Source: Anisakis pegreffii (Eukaryota > Nematoda > Chromadorea > Rhabditida > Anisakidae). From it: a stretch of 64,000 nt of DNA. The translations under genes and the position numbers were made by a program. The stretch covers positions 124,001 to 188,000 of the forward strand of contig JAPYMA010000093.1 in NCBI GenBank assembly GCA_035041965.1, written 5' to 3'. How positions within the stretch are numbered: the stretch's first letter is position 1; each line of letters opens with the position of its first letter. The notes under the pieces were generated by a model that saw only the letters and a program-made list of their open reading frames with translations, was not told where the DNA came from and made no database searches. Positions 11,401-23,672 of the stretch are shown piece after piece.

Positions 11401-14394
11401 GAGGTGATGAATGGAATATTCAGTATCATTGATTTGAAGAATAAAACACAATAAACCTTTAATAACACAACCAAAGCATAGTAGAAATCTCTGTTGAATG
11501 TTTAAGAGTCAAGGGACCATTTTGTATATGCTGACATTGAACTTTTGCATTACAATAATTCTATTGATGTCATTAGCAGTAGAATATTCCCGCAGTGAAG
11601 TTGAAAGTTATATGATGTGAACAAATGTGCGAAATTTTTATGTATTCAGAAGTTGAAATCAAGCAATTGTTCAGGTTCATGAGGAAGCGAGTGGCAGTAT
11701 ACCGTTGGAAGGGTTGACCGAATTGCCGACTTGTGCGGTTTGTTTGGAACGTATGGACGACAGTGTGTTGACAATTCTGTGTAATCACACTTTTCATGCA
11801 AAATGCCTTCAGCAATGGGCCGATACGACGTTAGTTACTCAAGATGATTTCTGTCGTATTGTTTTCAGTTTTGTTTTCTTGAGCCGTAGCTAGTGACTTG
11901 TTAATATAATACGAATGAGAGGACATTGGTTGGAATAGTTATAGTTTTGAGTATCTATCAAATATTGTGTAGTATTTATAATAATATCAAATATTGTGTA
12001 AATATTGTTGCAGTTGTCCAGTTTGTCGCCACGGTCAAACACCCGAGCTGACGCCCGATCAGAAATGTTTCGATTGCGGTAAAACAACAGATTTATGGAT
12101 TTGTCTAATATGCGGTAATATTGGTTGTGGTCGATATGCTGATGCACATGCGTATAGGTTAGTTTATTGTGAGGCGGTTTTAATTATTCACTTTTTTCGT
12201 AAGAGTTGATTGGATTTTTGCTTTTCTTTTGAGGAAGTATGACTTTTTGAAGTGTGATATTTTATGAGTGTTTGAAGTTATGCGAGATTTATTGGTTCAT
12301 TTGTTTTTTTTTTAATTGAAAGATTTGTTTTTGGTTAGGTAACACGATGTGAAGAAGGAGTAATTTTAGGCATTTCGAAGCCACTTCACATACGTTTACG
12401 TTGCAAATTGGCGGTGAGCGGGTGTGGGATTATGCGGGCGATAACTACGTTCATCGTTTGATACAGAGTGCTACGGATGGTAAGGTGGTGGAATTCGAAC
12501 GAAATGCTACTGCGCAGAGCGATGTTCGTTTCGTTTGCGATTGTTTGTACAAATTTGACAGTTTTAGTTTTTTGTTCTTTGAGGGGAACATTTTTATTTG
12601 ATTGATGCTGATGATTGTTTAATTACTGAATTGGTTATTATAACAACAATAAGAATAGTGAAGGTTTAGGTAATGGGCGATGAAAAGACGGAAGCCATTC
12701 AGTTGGAGTACACATGTCTGTTGACATCACAGCTGGAACAACAACGAATCTATTTTGAGAATAAATTGAGTGAAGCAGAACGACGGTTTGGAAAAATTGA
12801 GAAAATGGCACAAGCTCAGGTGAAACTTTCATCTTGTTATGGTTGTTGTTGCTGAAAAATTTGCATAGCTTTTGTTGGAATTAATGACTATGAATAATTG
12901 TGATTTTGCATATATAATATTTGAAGAATTTTTCTCACTTTTTCGTATCGTTTCAGATCGATGATTTAGAAGTGAAACTGAAAATGGCAGCAGCTGAGTG
13001 TGAAAACTTAAAGACTGAACTGAGCAACAGTGAACATCAGCGTCAAGTAATGGAAAAGAAACAACAAAATATGCAGCATAAGCTGAATAAGGTATCTGAG
13101 ATAAATTTCATTCGCATGGAATTTTTTAGTTAGTCTGTTTTTTTTCGTTGGGGAGATAGTTCATATTTCACGGTAAATGTTAGTGGAATTAAGATGAAGA
13201 ATTGTTTGTTTCTGTTATGTTTACTTTTGCACAAATCCTTTGAATTCGATAAAGAATGTTGTTTGGTTTCATTTTAAGGTTCTAAATGAGCTGTCCGAAG
13301 AGCGATCAATCAACAAAATGTTGCGTGACGATCAAAACAAATGGACTGAAAAAGTGAATAGTTTAGAAATGAAAAATGAGGCACTTCATGATAAATTCAC
13401 TGCTGTAAGTTGATTTGTTGTGTTTTGGCAGTTTGGCTGTCTTTTCTTTTTTCGTGTTTCTTTTCATTTCATTTGTTTCTTTCTTCCATAATGTGAAATT
13501 TGTTTGATGTAATTTTACTCGTCTCTGAGTTTGAGAATTTTCCCAATTGTGAAATTTGTACTTTTTAGTTGGAGTGTCGAATTGTTTTTCTTCATTGGAG
13601 ATTTTAGATCGTTGAAATTGAAATTTATTGTTCGTAATTTGAAATTTTATGCAATTGTTTGTTTTTTTCGTTTTCGTTTTCGTTTCTGTTTCATTGTTCA
13701 TAATTGGTTGCTGAGCGCTGAGTCGATGACTATGGAAAGTAGAGGTGAGTGCTATGAGTGTGAATGTGAATATAATTCAAGACTGTTGCTGAACTGAACG
13801 AGCAAGTTCGTGATTTGATGATGCATTTCGACGCCCAAAATAAATTCAAAGAAACGCTCGATCAAGAAGGTTTCACTCAGAAGGTAGGAGGCATTTCGAG
13901 AATCGCACAGATATCTCATTCGAGTTGTTTGTTTTCTTTCATTGATCAGGCAAACGATCATGTGCCATTTCTGTTGTTTTGGTTTTTGAATCGTTTACGG
14001 TCGATACTCTGATATGGTTAATACGATAAGATAATGAATGCCTCGTTAGTTATGAGTGTTTTGTTTGATGAAGATACTTCTGTCATGCTTTATCGCGTGT
14101 ATTCTTCGGCTGAAGGATCACTTCGGTTGCCGAAATTTCAAATTCTTACTTACTCGCAATGTATGGTATAGAGTATTAGTGAGATTTTGATAGTGATTCT
14201 CTTTTTCAATGATTTCTATGAAAACCAATTGTTTCATTTAGTTTGCTTGCCATTGGAATGATCAATCGATGCTTATGATATGATGAATGTAAGTTGATTA
14301 TGATTTTTAGGAATTGGAAGAAGGCACTGTCTCAGTCGGTGAAATTCAACCGCACTCACCAGGTAAAAGTGGTAAACGAAGATCGAAAAAATGA
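8479..14394 (+). CDS. brap-2: BRCA1-associated protein homologue (BRAP/IMP, RING E3 ligase)
   Basis: E3 ubiquitin ligase of the BRAP2 family, a modulator of Ras-MAPK signalling and cytoplasmic retention factor in animals. Fourteen exons: 8479-8569, 9050-9261, 9739-9985, 10294-10372, 10545-10728, 11144-11242, 11675-11829, 12014-12157, 12370-12533, 12670-12819, 12957-13091, 13279-13404, 13782-13883 and 14311-14394 (TGA); all phases agree, about 650 residues (human 592). Order of parts: N-terminal [18 protein letters not shown]2 RRM-like domain ([28 protein letters not shown]); RING-H2 ([23 protein letters not shown]); UBP-type zinc finger ([32 protein letters not shown]); coiled coil ([20 protein letters not shown] onward); and a basic tail KSGKRRSKK like the human GRSKRGK end. 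The domain-poor exons at 9050-9261 and 9739-9985 are Ser/Thr/Ala/Pro-rich and lineage-specific. Confidence 0.95.
9537..9576. repeat. (ATT)n microsatellite
   Basis: Interrupted TTA/ATT triplet run within a BRAP intron. Confidence 0.85.
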
Positions 14395-14818
14395 ATTCTT
14401 AAAAAGACTCACACCAAATGATAGAAATTAACCATTTTCAAAGCTATTCACAAGCCCTACTTATTGTCCATTAATTTCAAGTAGAATATCGCTTTATGTC
14501 ATTAACAAACGTTTCATTGTTATTTCAATTTGTTTTCCTGTTTAGTCATTAATATGTACATTTTACACGTCTCATTGAAAATTTTTGTATATGAGTGCAT
14601 GCACTAATTAATATTGGACGAATGATTTGTTTGGAATGATTTCGATCAAAATTTGGGGTTCTGTCTTGGGGAAAAGTGACTGATTTATATGCAGTTTTTG
14701 TTAGTGAAGTTTGAGAGAAAATTTTTAGAAAGTGCTCAATGAAATTTTAATCATATTCACTAACTTGAAAATAACAATAAGATTCCTTTATGGTGTATCT
14801 TTCGTTTATTGAGCTAAT
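14395..14818. other. 3' flank of the BRAP homologue
   Basis: AT-rich non-coding sequence following the stop codon. No gene is seen; the first part is presumably 3' UTR. Confidence 0.5.
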
Positions 14819-15451
14819 TTAGTGTTCATAGCTGATTTCCCAGGAGATATGATATGATCGAGTTAATGATCTAGCAGCGATAATCTCTTCTTGTTGTTGT
14901 TGTGCAATATGAATGATTGTCGTCGAATCAGTGATACTTAATTGATCGACATAAACCGAACAAAGTTGTTGAGTTTTGTGATAAAAATGAATCATTTTGA
15001 AATTGTCTTTTCTGTCCATCTTTCATGTTCATATGTGTCTTCTTCAAAGTTTTCTTTCCAAAATTCACCAATATGAATAAATTGAAATCAACGCCTTCTT
15101 GATTCAGTCTTCTAACACATATACGAATAGATGAACCGAGAAAAAAGTAGATCGAGCAATAGATCAATGCACTGAGCAACACAATAGTTTCATTTGTTTT
15201 AGAGAATTTCAAAGCAAATTCAAAACCTATATTCAGATAGAATTATGTTCTCATTGGATTCGCATACGTAGAGTTTAAGAGTGTGATCGAATCGCCCATG
15301 TATGTATGTACAATGGGGCTTTCATGCTCACATGCACGATGAGTTTCAATCATATTTCTGTGCAATCGAAATTGGCATTCACGACGCCGATAATCAACAA
15401 CAATGTGGTAATGTGCAGCAATGCGCGACTTCCGTATTCAGCCTGCGTCAT
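14819..15451 (-). pseudogene. Small secreted-protein-like minus-strand unit, left copy (interrupted)
   Basis: Reading leftward, an ATG at 15451 opens a hydrophobic leader (LLHITTLLLIIGVVNA) followed by NFDCTEI and then a TGA. The right-hand copy reads through this point as NFDSTEICLKLIVHV, so this copy is broken or has a different splice. Further left, the frame containing RRLNQEGVDFNLFILVNFGK is open in both copies with mostly conservative changes. No family is recognised. Alternatively, this is a two-exon gene whose first intron I could not place. Confidence 0.35.
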
Positions 15452-15560
15452 AGATAAAGCAGTATCTCAGGTTAATAGTCTTCAAGTCGGCGCCATATAT
15501 ACTTCTTAGAAACCAGAAGTCATAGAACATAAGCCGGATACAATAGCTCTCAAGATATAA
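15030..15560. repeat. Direct repeat flanking the satellite, left copy
   Basis: About 530 bp that recurs at 17112-17645 in the same orientation with small indels. Landmarks shared in order: TTTCTTTCCAAAATTCA, AAATTGAAATCAACGCCTTC, AGCGAGAAAAAAGTAGATCG (right copy), TGCTCACATGCACGATGAG, and TAGATAAAGCAGTATCTCAG. Confidence 0.9.
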
Positions 15561-15574
15561 AAAAAAGTGAAACC

Positions 15575-17110
15575 AAATCGCTCGGCCATACATATGATAT
15601 ACTGAAAGCAGAGATTCTGTGCAATCGAATGGTGCGAAGAAATTTATATGTTACCGGACAAACATGAGAGTACCGGCACCTTGAAGATCGTGACGGCCAC
15701 AGAGCTATAGTAATGCATACAATTGATCTACAGTGATACAATGTATATGGATAAGCGCCTCTGCGCTAATTGAGATAGCTCTAGGGAAATAACTATATCT
15801 CCTCAACTAAGCGAAATCGCTCGACAATACATATGATATTCTGGAAGTAGAGATTCTGAGCAATCGAATGGTGCAAAGAAATTCACATATTACCGAGCAA
15901 ACTTGAGAGTACGGTTAGCTTGAAGATGGCAACCCGTATAGCATTGAGAAAATAGCTATATCTCCTCAACCAAGCAAAATCGCCCAGTAATACATATGAT
16001 ATACTGAAAGTAGAGATTCTTTGCAATCGAATGGTGCAAAGAAATTTACATACTACCGGACAAACCTGAGAGTACCGGCACTTTGAAGATCGTAACGCCT
16101 TTAGAGCTATAGTAATGTATGCAATTGATCTATAGTGATACAATGTATATGGATGAGCGCCTCTGCTCTAGGAAAATAGCTATATCTCCTGAAGTAAGCA
16201 AAATCACTCGGGAAAATGCATATTTTTCTAAATGCAGAGATTCCGCTGGAATGAATGACGCCAAGAAATTCTCATGTTACCGGGCAAACTTGAGAGTACG
16301 ATTAGCTCGAAGATGGCAACCCGTATAGCATTGAGAAAATAGCTATATCTCCTCAACTAAGCAAAATCGCTCGGCCATACATATGATATACTGAAAGTAG
16401 AGATTCTGTGCAATCGAATGGTGCAAAGAAATTCACATATTACCGGATAAACCTGAGAGTAGCGGTACCTTGAAGATGGTGACGCATATAAAGCTATAGT
16501 AATGTATGCAATTGATCTATAGTGATACAATGTATATGGATGAGCGCCTCTGCTCTAGTGAAGATAGCTATGAAATACTATCCTGAAGTAAGCAAAATCA
16601 CTCGGAAAATGCATATATTTTCTAAATGCAGAGATTCCGCTGGAATCGAATGACGCCAAGAAATTCTCATGTTACCGGGCAAACTTGAGAGTACGGTTAG
16701 CTCGAAGATGGCAACCCGTATAGCATTGAGAAAATAGCTGTATCTCCTCAACTAAGCAAAATCGCTCGGCCATACATATGATATACTGAAAGTAGAGATT
16801 CTGTGCAATCGAATGGTGCAATGAAATCAACACACTACCGGATAAACCTGAGAGTAGCAGTACCTTGAAGATGGTGACGCATATAAAGCTATAGTAATGT
16901 ATGCAATTGATCTATAGTGATACAATGTATATGGAGGAGCGCCTCTACGCTAATTGAGATAGCTCTATGAAAATAGCTATCCTCAAGTAAGCAAAATTAC
17001 TCGGCAAAACATATATTTTTCTGAATGCAGAGATTTCGCTGGATCGAATGATGCAAAGAAGTTTACATATTATTGGGCTAACTTGAGAGTACGATTAGCT
17101 CTAAGATGGC
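15575..17110. repeat. Alternating two-unit tandem satellite array
   Basis: Units begin near CATATGATATACTGAAAG or its variant CATATTTTTCTAAATGCAG. Starts lie near 15588, 15830, 15990, 16215, 16378, 16610, 16775 and 17008. Spacing alternates between about 160 and about 225-240 bp, giving a higher-order repeat near 390 bp. The longer unit carries CTATAGTGATACAATGTATA and GAGCGCCTCTGC; the shorter carries AGATGGCAACCCGTATAGCA. Both carry TATCTCCTCAACTAAGCAAA. Divergence between like units looks like roughly 5-15%. ORFs crossing it are not conserved in frame between units. Confidence 0.92.
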
Positions 17111-17111
17111 A

Positions 17112-17645
17112 ACATATATGTCTTCTTCAGACCTTTCTTTCCAAAATTCATCAGTATAAATAAATTGAAATCAACGCCTTCTTGATTCAGTGTTCTAACG
17201 CATATGAAATAAATGAAGCGAGAAAAAAGTAGATCGAACAATAGATCAATGCAATAAGCAACACTTGAATAGTTTCATTTGTTTTAGAGAATTTCACAGC
17301 AAATTTAAAATTTTTATTCTGATCGAGTTATAGTCTTATTGGATTAGCATTCACGTAGACTTTGGCGGTGTAATTGAATCGCCCATATATGTACAATAGG
17401 GATTCCATGCTCACATGCACGATGAGTTTCAAACATATTTCCGTGGAGTCGAAATTGGCATCCACTACGCCGATAATCAACAACGATGTGATAATATACA
17501 GCAATGTGCGACTTCCGTCTTCATCGTGCATTATAGATAAAGCAGTATCTCAGGTCAATAGCCTTCAAGTCGTCACCACATATACTTCTTAGAAACCAGA
17601 TGTGATAGAACATGATCCGGATACAATAGCTCCCAAGATATAAAA
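17112..17645. repeat. Direct repeat flanking the satellite, right copy
   Basis: Second copy of the 15030-15560 segment, same orientation, immediately after the last satellite unit. The array therefore sits between the two copies. Confidence 0.9.
17328..17531 (-). CDS. Small secreted-protein-like ORF, right copy (hypothetical)
   Basis: Sixty-seven codons from ATG at 17531. A short charged start (MHDEDGSR) is followed by the hydrophobic leader LLYIITSLLIIGVVDA with a plausible signal-peptidase site, then a 45-residue tail with one cysteine and the glycosylation-type motif NYT. The frame is kept relative to the left copy up to residue 33, which suggests it was once under coding constraint. It may be only the first exon of a spliced gene. 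No family recognised. Confidence 0.35.
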   Translation of the reverse strand: MHDEDGSRTLLYIITSLLIIGVVDANFDSTEICLKLIVHVSMESLLYIYGRFNYTAKVYVNANPIRL

Positions 17646-20600
17646 AATTGAAATCTCAGATCACTTGAACATGCGAGATCTATAACTGATAACACTATGA
17701 TCACATAGAGCAATGCGTGATTTTTGCATAACGCTATACCTGAGGTTTGCATAATTTTGTAACTGGCATTGTACATGCATGCTTTCCAGAAGGTAAACCC
17801 ATGAAATATAAGCCAGATACCATGTTATACCACTGTGTTGCAAATATTGAGGTCCAAGGTCGCCTGAACCTGACGCACTTGATAGCGATAATTGAGATTC
17901 AAGGTCGATTGAAGCGTTATGATCTCTTAACCGGATTTTCGAACGAGCGATACTCTAGTTGGGCTTATTAATTTGGGAACGGGCACGATAAATTCTTCGT
18001 TCGGAGGGAGAAAGGATGTGTTCTATAAGCCAGACACTAGAACATATTTCCATTTTTCCTGTTCACCAGCAATAAGTGTATTCGTTTGAACTGCACAATT
18101 TCTTCAATGATCTTTTATGATGATTGCTAACAAAAACAGAATCTAACATAGCAAACTCATTTTAATTTCTTTTATGATTACAAACTCTTAACGAAATTCT
18201 GATTATTCAGTCATTTTGACACAAATCAATTTGGAGAATCATGTAATTGGAGCAGAAACCATTAAGTTTTTATCTCTGCCAAATACTCATTGATGGTTGT
18301 TTGATGGTTAATCCATTTGAGTCGCATCTATTAGATGGAAACTTCGTATTGTATGCTTCGATATGGCTTAGTGGGCACTAAACTAATCCATGCGTTAGCT
18401 AAAGCGTTCCCATTCATCATATAGAATTAGTTTCTGTTTTGACGTGCCAGTTGTTTATCAAGCTAAACGACCAAATTTTACAATGAGACGAAAAGATATT
18501 ATTTTGAATAATTCAAAAATTATCAGACGAATCACTTTTGATCATTGCTTTTGGAGCAGTTCGATCGTTCATAATTTTTGCAGTCAATCAAAAATTCTGC
18601 ACTAATCCAGCATGCTGTTCCCATTTGCCAATTGCTTTTCAGCCTATTCAGATTAGTAATTGGAATGTGACGAAACTGGAAACAATTACTTCGAAATGTG
18701 GAATTGATCGCTTCTAGCCGAATTTGAAGTGTCTATATAGTTGTTATTCACTTTGAAATTTTTTCCGTTGCTCTTCAATTCGCCCAATTTTGCTAATCAA
18801 ATTCTCCGTAAACTATCATTTACTTGATGAAAATTTGCAAAATGAAGATTTCATTTTTAGACTTTTCCGAAAAAAAATCGCGATTCGACTGTGTGAACAA
18901 TAGAAAAATCTATTATGGCTATGGTCGACAGCTGGAAACAGTTTGAAATATGCTTGTAATAAGAGCAAAAAGATGAATATCTCAGCTGATTCGTATTGCT
19001 AGTCAATGCGGTGCGTTTTCGATGTTTTACACCAGCACAACATGAAAATTGCACTCATTGTCAGAAATAACTATGTGAGACGATAATTGTGCTCATATCT
19101 ATATCCATCATCATGAAGAATTTATTTGAGTTGAATTTAAATTTCGAAAATCGTTTTTTGTCGACATTTTCGAGGAGAATTTTATGCGGCATTTCCGAAG
19201 AGAATTCCATTGCATTGTGCGTTTTGAATTCTCGCAGATCACTTTTCGATAAAAGTCAAATTACTTCGAATCGTGGAATTGATCGCTTTTAGATGAATTC
19301 ATCGCTGTAACTCGACAACGGCTAATGAACTGATTTGTATGTGAATTGTGATATTTGAGAATTGAGAAACGATCAGCGAGAATTCAGAAAGCATAATGCC
19401 AAGGAATTTTCTTCGGATATGTCACATAAAATTCTCCTCGTAAATGTCCCAACAATTCTTGAAATTTAAATTCAGTTTCAGCTCTTTCATCAGTTCGTAA
19501 TCGTGCATTTGAAAGTCAAATTCAACGTTGATTCAAAATTAAGCGTTTGCAACTCATAACTGAATGTTGTTCGCATGACCGAATTCAAGAAAATAATTCA
19601 ATTTCTATTCCCTCATAGTAGCGAATAAATTCTCAATCGTATACCATCAAAGCAATTGTTCTCTCGACTGATGTTCTAACTTTTTTGGATTTCTATTCTC
19701 TAGAGATCAACATTCACCATAGCAGTCAGTGATCGTTTAATGTGACTCGAGTAGAAATAGAATTTGCTTTATTTCAATTCTCAGTTTGCGTTTTGTCGTC
19801 AAATTTGCTGCAAAAAAAGCGAATTTGATCGGCCAGAGTCGTAACTCCGACGGCTCATCATCAACAGCATTTCTACTCGTTCCCATTCCCTGACATGAGT
19901 TTGATTTTAAAGACTTCACGTAACTCTTCTAGACCAAGATTGATTAGAAGTTGCTCACAATCAAGTCCAGGCCTTCTGGGAGATTAGGCATTCAAAATAA
20001 CTCAACTAATCAATGCTGCTTTAACATCCAAATCTGAAGATTTTTTGGAATGTGTTGGATTGGAATGAAAGGATTATTTTGGGATTATCACTTACGATTA
20101 TGATCTATTCATACGATTCAAACTGCATGGATATCATGCAAAAAATGCGCAGCAGCCAATTCTATTCTATTATTGCGTCGTTTTCCAGCACTTGTCCTTT
20201 AATGATGTTTCATCTTATCATTCGTTTTAGAAACGAAATATTATTTATCTCATAATTTGACTGGTCCAAAGAGCTCCTCTTCCATGAAGCTCACAATCAA
20301 TTAAATGAAGAGGGTAGCTGAAAATGAAAACGATATGCTTGCATTCTGTGCTATTATAGAAGAATATTGCACAAATTTGGTGTTGCTGAACTAAACGATC
20401 CTGGTTGCACGTCTCACTGGATTCGATTCGATAAAAAAAACTACTCAACAATATTACTCCGTTATCGTTTGTTTCAATGTGATAGCTGAACAAAATGTTG
20501 TTTGCGTGAAGTTTTGACTATTTTTATGATTACTATTATCTATTCATTCGATTGAGTGGCCGAATTAAAGTGGTTGACTGCACTGAATTTTAGCGTCTGA

Positions 20601-20886
20601 ATGCTGAATGTCTGAACGATTACAACATAAACTTGAGTGGATTAAATGAGGGAGGAATTAGCATAGCGATAGCAGTTTGCAACGATGGCGTCAAAAGATG
20701 TTTTCCTTTCAACTGATATAAAAGCAATATAACATCAATTGCCCAATTGAGTTTTCATATGAGGATCTAGATATAAGTGGATTTTCATATTGCTATTATT
20801 GTTCCTATCATTATATTGTTGGCAGCATCATTATTGTTATTGTTTTAAACGTTATTTTAAAAATAGAACGAGTCAAATGGGTTGGA

Positions 20887-21182
20887 TGAAATGAACAGCC
20901 AATTCATAAATTATTCAACAAATGTTTCGACAAACATCTTATGGGTTCGAGAGTTACTCTCTTGCGGAAACGAGCAATATTAGAAGGAAACGACATCAGA
21001 ATGGTTGGATTCGAGAGCCTAGATGCGCCAGATTCTTGCGGAATGGTCAGGAAAAAATGCGTGTTGCCGTCCAACAATAAATTAAACTCATTCATCTGGA
21101 TTTTCGCGTTCAAATAGAAAATCTGGATCATATGAATAGCTGCGGAATTTGATGAGTGCTCAGTGCAATATTTCGCTAGCAT
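20887..21182. repeat. Permuted repeat, first arrangement (P then Q)
   Basis: Segment P (about 20887-20965: GATGAAATGAACAGCCAA, ATTATTCA, ATGGGTT, AGTTACTCTCTT) precedes Q (about 21029-21165: ATTCTTGCGGAATGGTCA, TTGCCGTCCAACAAT, ATGAATAGCTGC). The minus-strand ORF 20904-21182 (92 codons) spans both; it is open only here and has no recognised domain. Confidence 0.7.
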
Positions 21183-21465
21183 TTCAGCAATTCACCGGTT
21201 ATAGTCAACGAATTTTAATGGATACCTTGATTCGATTAGCCAAAATTATGTTCTTAAACGAATGTCCGACAACGAAAAGCAAACAATTCTAGTTATTCCA
21301 CTGTGCATAGTACCTGTCGTTAATTGATCTCATAGGAATAAGAAAAATTTCATTTAGTAATGGATGAAAATATGATGAACTCTATCCGTAGGTATTCTTT
21401 GCAATTGCTCGACTTGGCAAGTGTTTTGATAGACTCTGCATTTTGTTGATAGCATTGATGTACCT

Positions 21466-21752
21466 AATTCTTGCGGAATGGTCAAAATAAATACGTTTGC
21501 CGTCCAACAATGAATTAAACTCATTCATCTGGATTTTCGCTTTCAAATAGAAATTTATTTGACCACTGCATCATATGAATAGCTGCTGTATTTGATAAAT
21601 ACGCGCTGCCGTCCAGCACTAAATTCTCATGGTGGTTGTTCTAATGAAACAGAAACGAACAAATTAATTTGATGAAATGAACAGCCAAGCCATGAATTAT
21701 TCAGCAGCAAATATTTCGACAGACATTTCATGGGTTTGTGAGTAACTCTCTT
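21466..21752. repeat. Permuted repeat, second arrangement (Q then P)
   Basis: The same two segments occur in the same orientation but reversed order: Q near 21466-21600 and P near 21670-21752. A tandem array with deletion would explain this. Confidence 0.7.
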
Positions 21753-21879
21753 ATGATTAGTTATGAGCACTTATTCATTTGTCCACAAAGGTGTCTAATA
21801 CCTGACTAGAAATTTTGGATATCGTCAATCAGAGAGACAGAAATTATGATAAATAACTAATTATTCATTCATTTGATCA

Positions 21880-22107
21880 TCGATCACAACTCATTACGAG
21901 TTAATGCCTTTCTGTTACCACCAATATCAGTAATATCACATTCTTCAGTCCTTGACATCTTCTGTTCACGCAGCTATCAATAACATCACTGGAAATCATC
22001 TGTCTTCATGAAATTCCTGCATCGATTATTGATACATTTGGCCAGCGCAGAGGTTTTGGGTTACTTTCACAAATTATACAATGATTTCTAGGTAGACGGT
22101 CTCAAAA
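21880..22107 (+). mobile_element. Dispersed ~230 bp element, copy 1 (diverged)
   Basis: Shares, in order, ACTCATTACGAGTT, ATGCCT, CTGTTA, ACCAATATCA, AATATCACATTCTTC, CGCAGCTA, GGAATCATCTGTCTTCATGA, TTATTGAT, AGAGGTTTTGGG and CTCA(G)AAA with the copies at 32.4 and 58.9 kb. It has no coding capacity and is the most diverged of the three. Confidence 0.8.
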
Positions 22108-22377
22108 AGAGCTCGAAGTTATATTCCGTTTCATCGATTGAACATGCGTGCAATGATCGCTCAAAGTAGCTGTTTAGAACAACCAACAGCAGTAAGCCAG
22201 TAATTTTTCGGCATCAGCGATAAGCAAATAATGTAACCGAATAGATCCTTGCAAACGGCATATTTAGCCAAGCACAACCAAGCAATAACAAATGCTCATT
22301 GCCACAAATAAGATGCATAATTAAGCATAGCCGAATACCGACCGATTCATTAAACAATCTCAACATTGAGAAACATT

Positions 22378-22404
22378 CTGCCGATCGCCCAGAGCGATCG
22401 GCAG
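22378..22404. repeat. Perfect 11-bp-stem hairpin
   Basis: CTGCCGATCGC, loop CCAGA, then the exact complement GCGATCGGCAG. GC-rich against an AT-rich background, with no adjacent T run. Confidence 0.8.
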
Positions 22405-23672
22405 ACCAATCGCTCCGTGTATGAATAGCCACTCCGAATCCGATAAATAATCATTTATTAACTCTCAATTTATTCTCCATTATTTCAAACTAAATTCGAA
22501 TGTGACTACTCAAAACTATTTCGCTTGCAATCACTTAAGGAACCTGTTAAGAGGAACCTCTATTATATTAGCCTGCATTTACGGGACGAAATTTATTCCA
22601 TTTTAGTGTGGCTATGAAAGTAATGAATATAATACTTACACGTAGAAATGGAATGAATCATCTGGCGATTTATGATCATTAATAGAAAGTTTCCAGTAAA
22701 GTCGATTAGATGGCCTGAGGGTGAGCAACCTCCTTCTGAAGTGATACTAAATCATTCCAGTCGATGGAGAATATTGAAGGGATATCGATTGCCTAATGAA
22801 TATAAGCTTGTGTATGAGCACGATATTTCACAACGTATTCGTTTTTAGGCATTTAGTCTATCCGTTTATCTTCTGCTATAGAAGTGCAACATTATCCATT
22901 TCATTTGCGTTTAATTCGCGGTCAACTGGACTGCGACCGCATTTGTCGTGGTTTTTTCCATGTTTATAGGACCTTTATTCGTCGTTAATCAAATATTCTC
23001 CATTCAAATCCTCTCAGATTCTTGGATTCATTGCTTTATTGTTGAGGTTTCGATATTGTGATGAACTGAATCGAGTGCATCTAATGGTTTAAGCTGGCAT
23101 TGCCGACGGTTTAGCTTATTGTTAACGATTAATAATCACTACTTTCAGCTGATCACTATTCGAAGTACATCACTGGAGTGATCATCAGTAGATCGGAAAT
23201 TATTCATCAAATGATTCGAAACATGAAACATGTCTTATGATGCATCTGAACTAAAGTCTCATTACTTATTCCATCTGTGCGCTCACTGAACATATTTCTT
23301 ATCATGCCACAATCTTGAGTGATCCAATCGAATAGCATGATGTGGACTAATTTCAAAGTTTGTATTTCAATTGCAATAATGTGGGAAGGTAAATGATTTA
23401 TTTTAGTGAACTTATGAATTCCTGAAAAGTTTTTTTTGACATCAATGATCAATTTACTTATCTGTGTATCTGCCATATTTCATTGTGCATAGAGATAGAT
23501 CACCACCTCATTGAGAAGAAACAAGGAGAGAAATAAAATATAATAAAATAGAATAAAAAGTTGATTCCCGTATGTATCTCTATACGTGATGCATTTTGAT
23601 GGATACATAAGTAAAGATATCCAATTGCCTACCCAATACTTAAAGGATTTGGTGCTTGAATAATTTCTGTAG

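Larger units (their letters stand above)
17646..23672. other. Gene-poor 6 kb region
   Basis: No supported gene. ORFs are short, mostly on the minus strand, and lack recognisable domains. It contains diverged duplicated fragments (near 18675-18712 and 19255-19292, sharing TGGAATTGATCGCTT), a permuted repeat pair (20.9-21.75 kb), one copy of a dispersed element (21.88-22.11 kb) and a short perfect hairpin (22378-22404). The first exon or promoter of the receptor gene downstream may lie at its right end. Confidence 0.5.

Noticed and set aside
15550..16143. Minus-strand ORFs of 60-90 codons in the satellite
   Set aside because: They are not preserved in frame from one satellite unit to the next, so they reflect the repeat rather than a protein.
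15575..17110. CRISPR-like array
   Set aside because: Units are 160-240 bp, fully repetitive without unique spacers, and the window is eukaryotic.
18857..20493. Several minus-strand ORFs with cysteines or hydrophobic stretches
   Set aside because: They are short, unsupported by splice sites that join in phase, and match no family I recognise.
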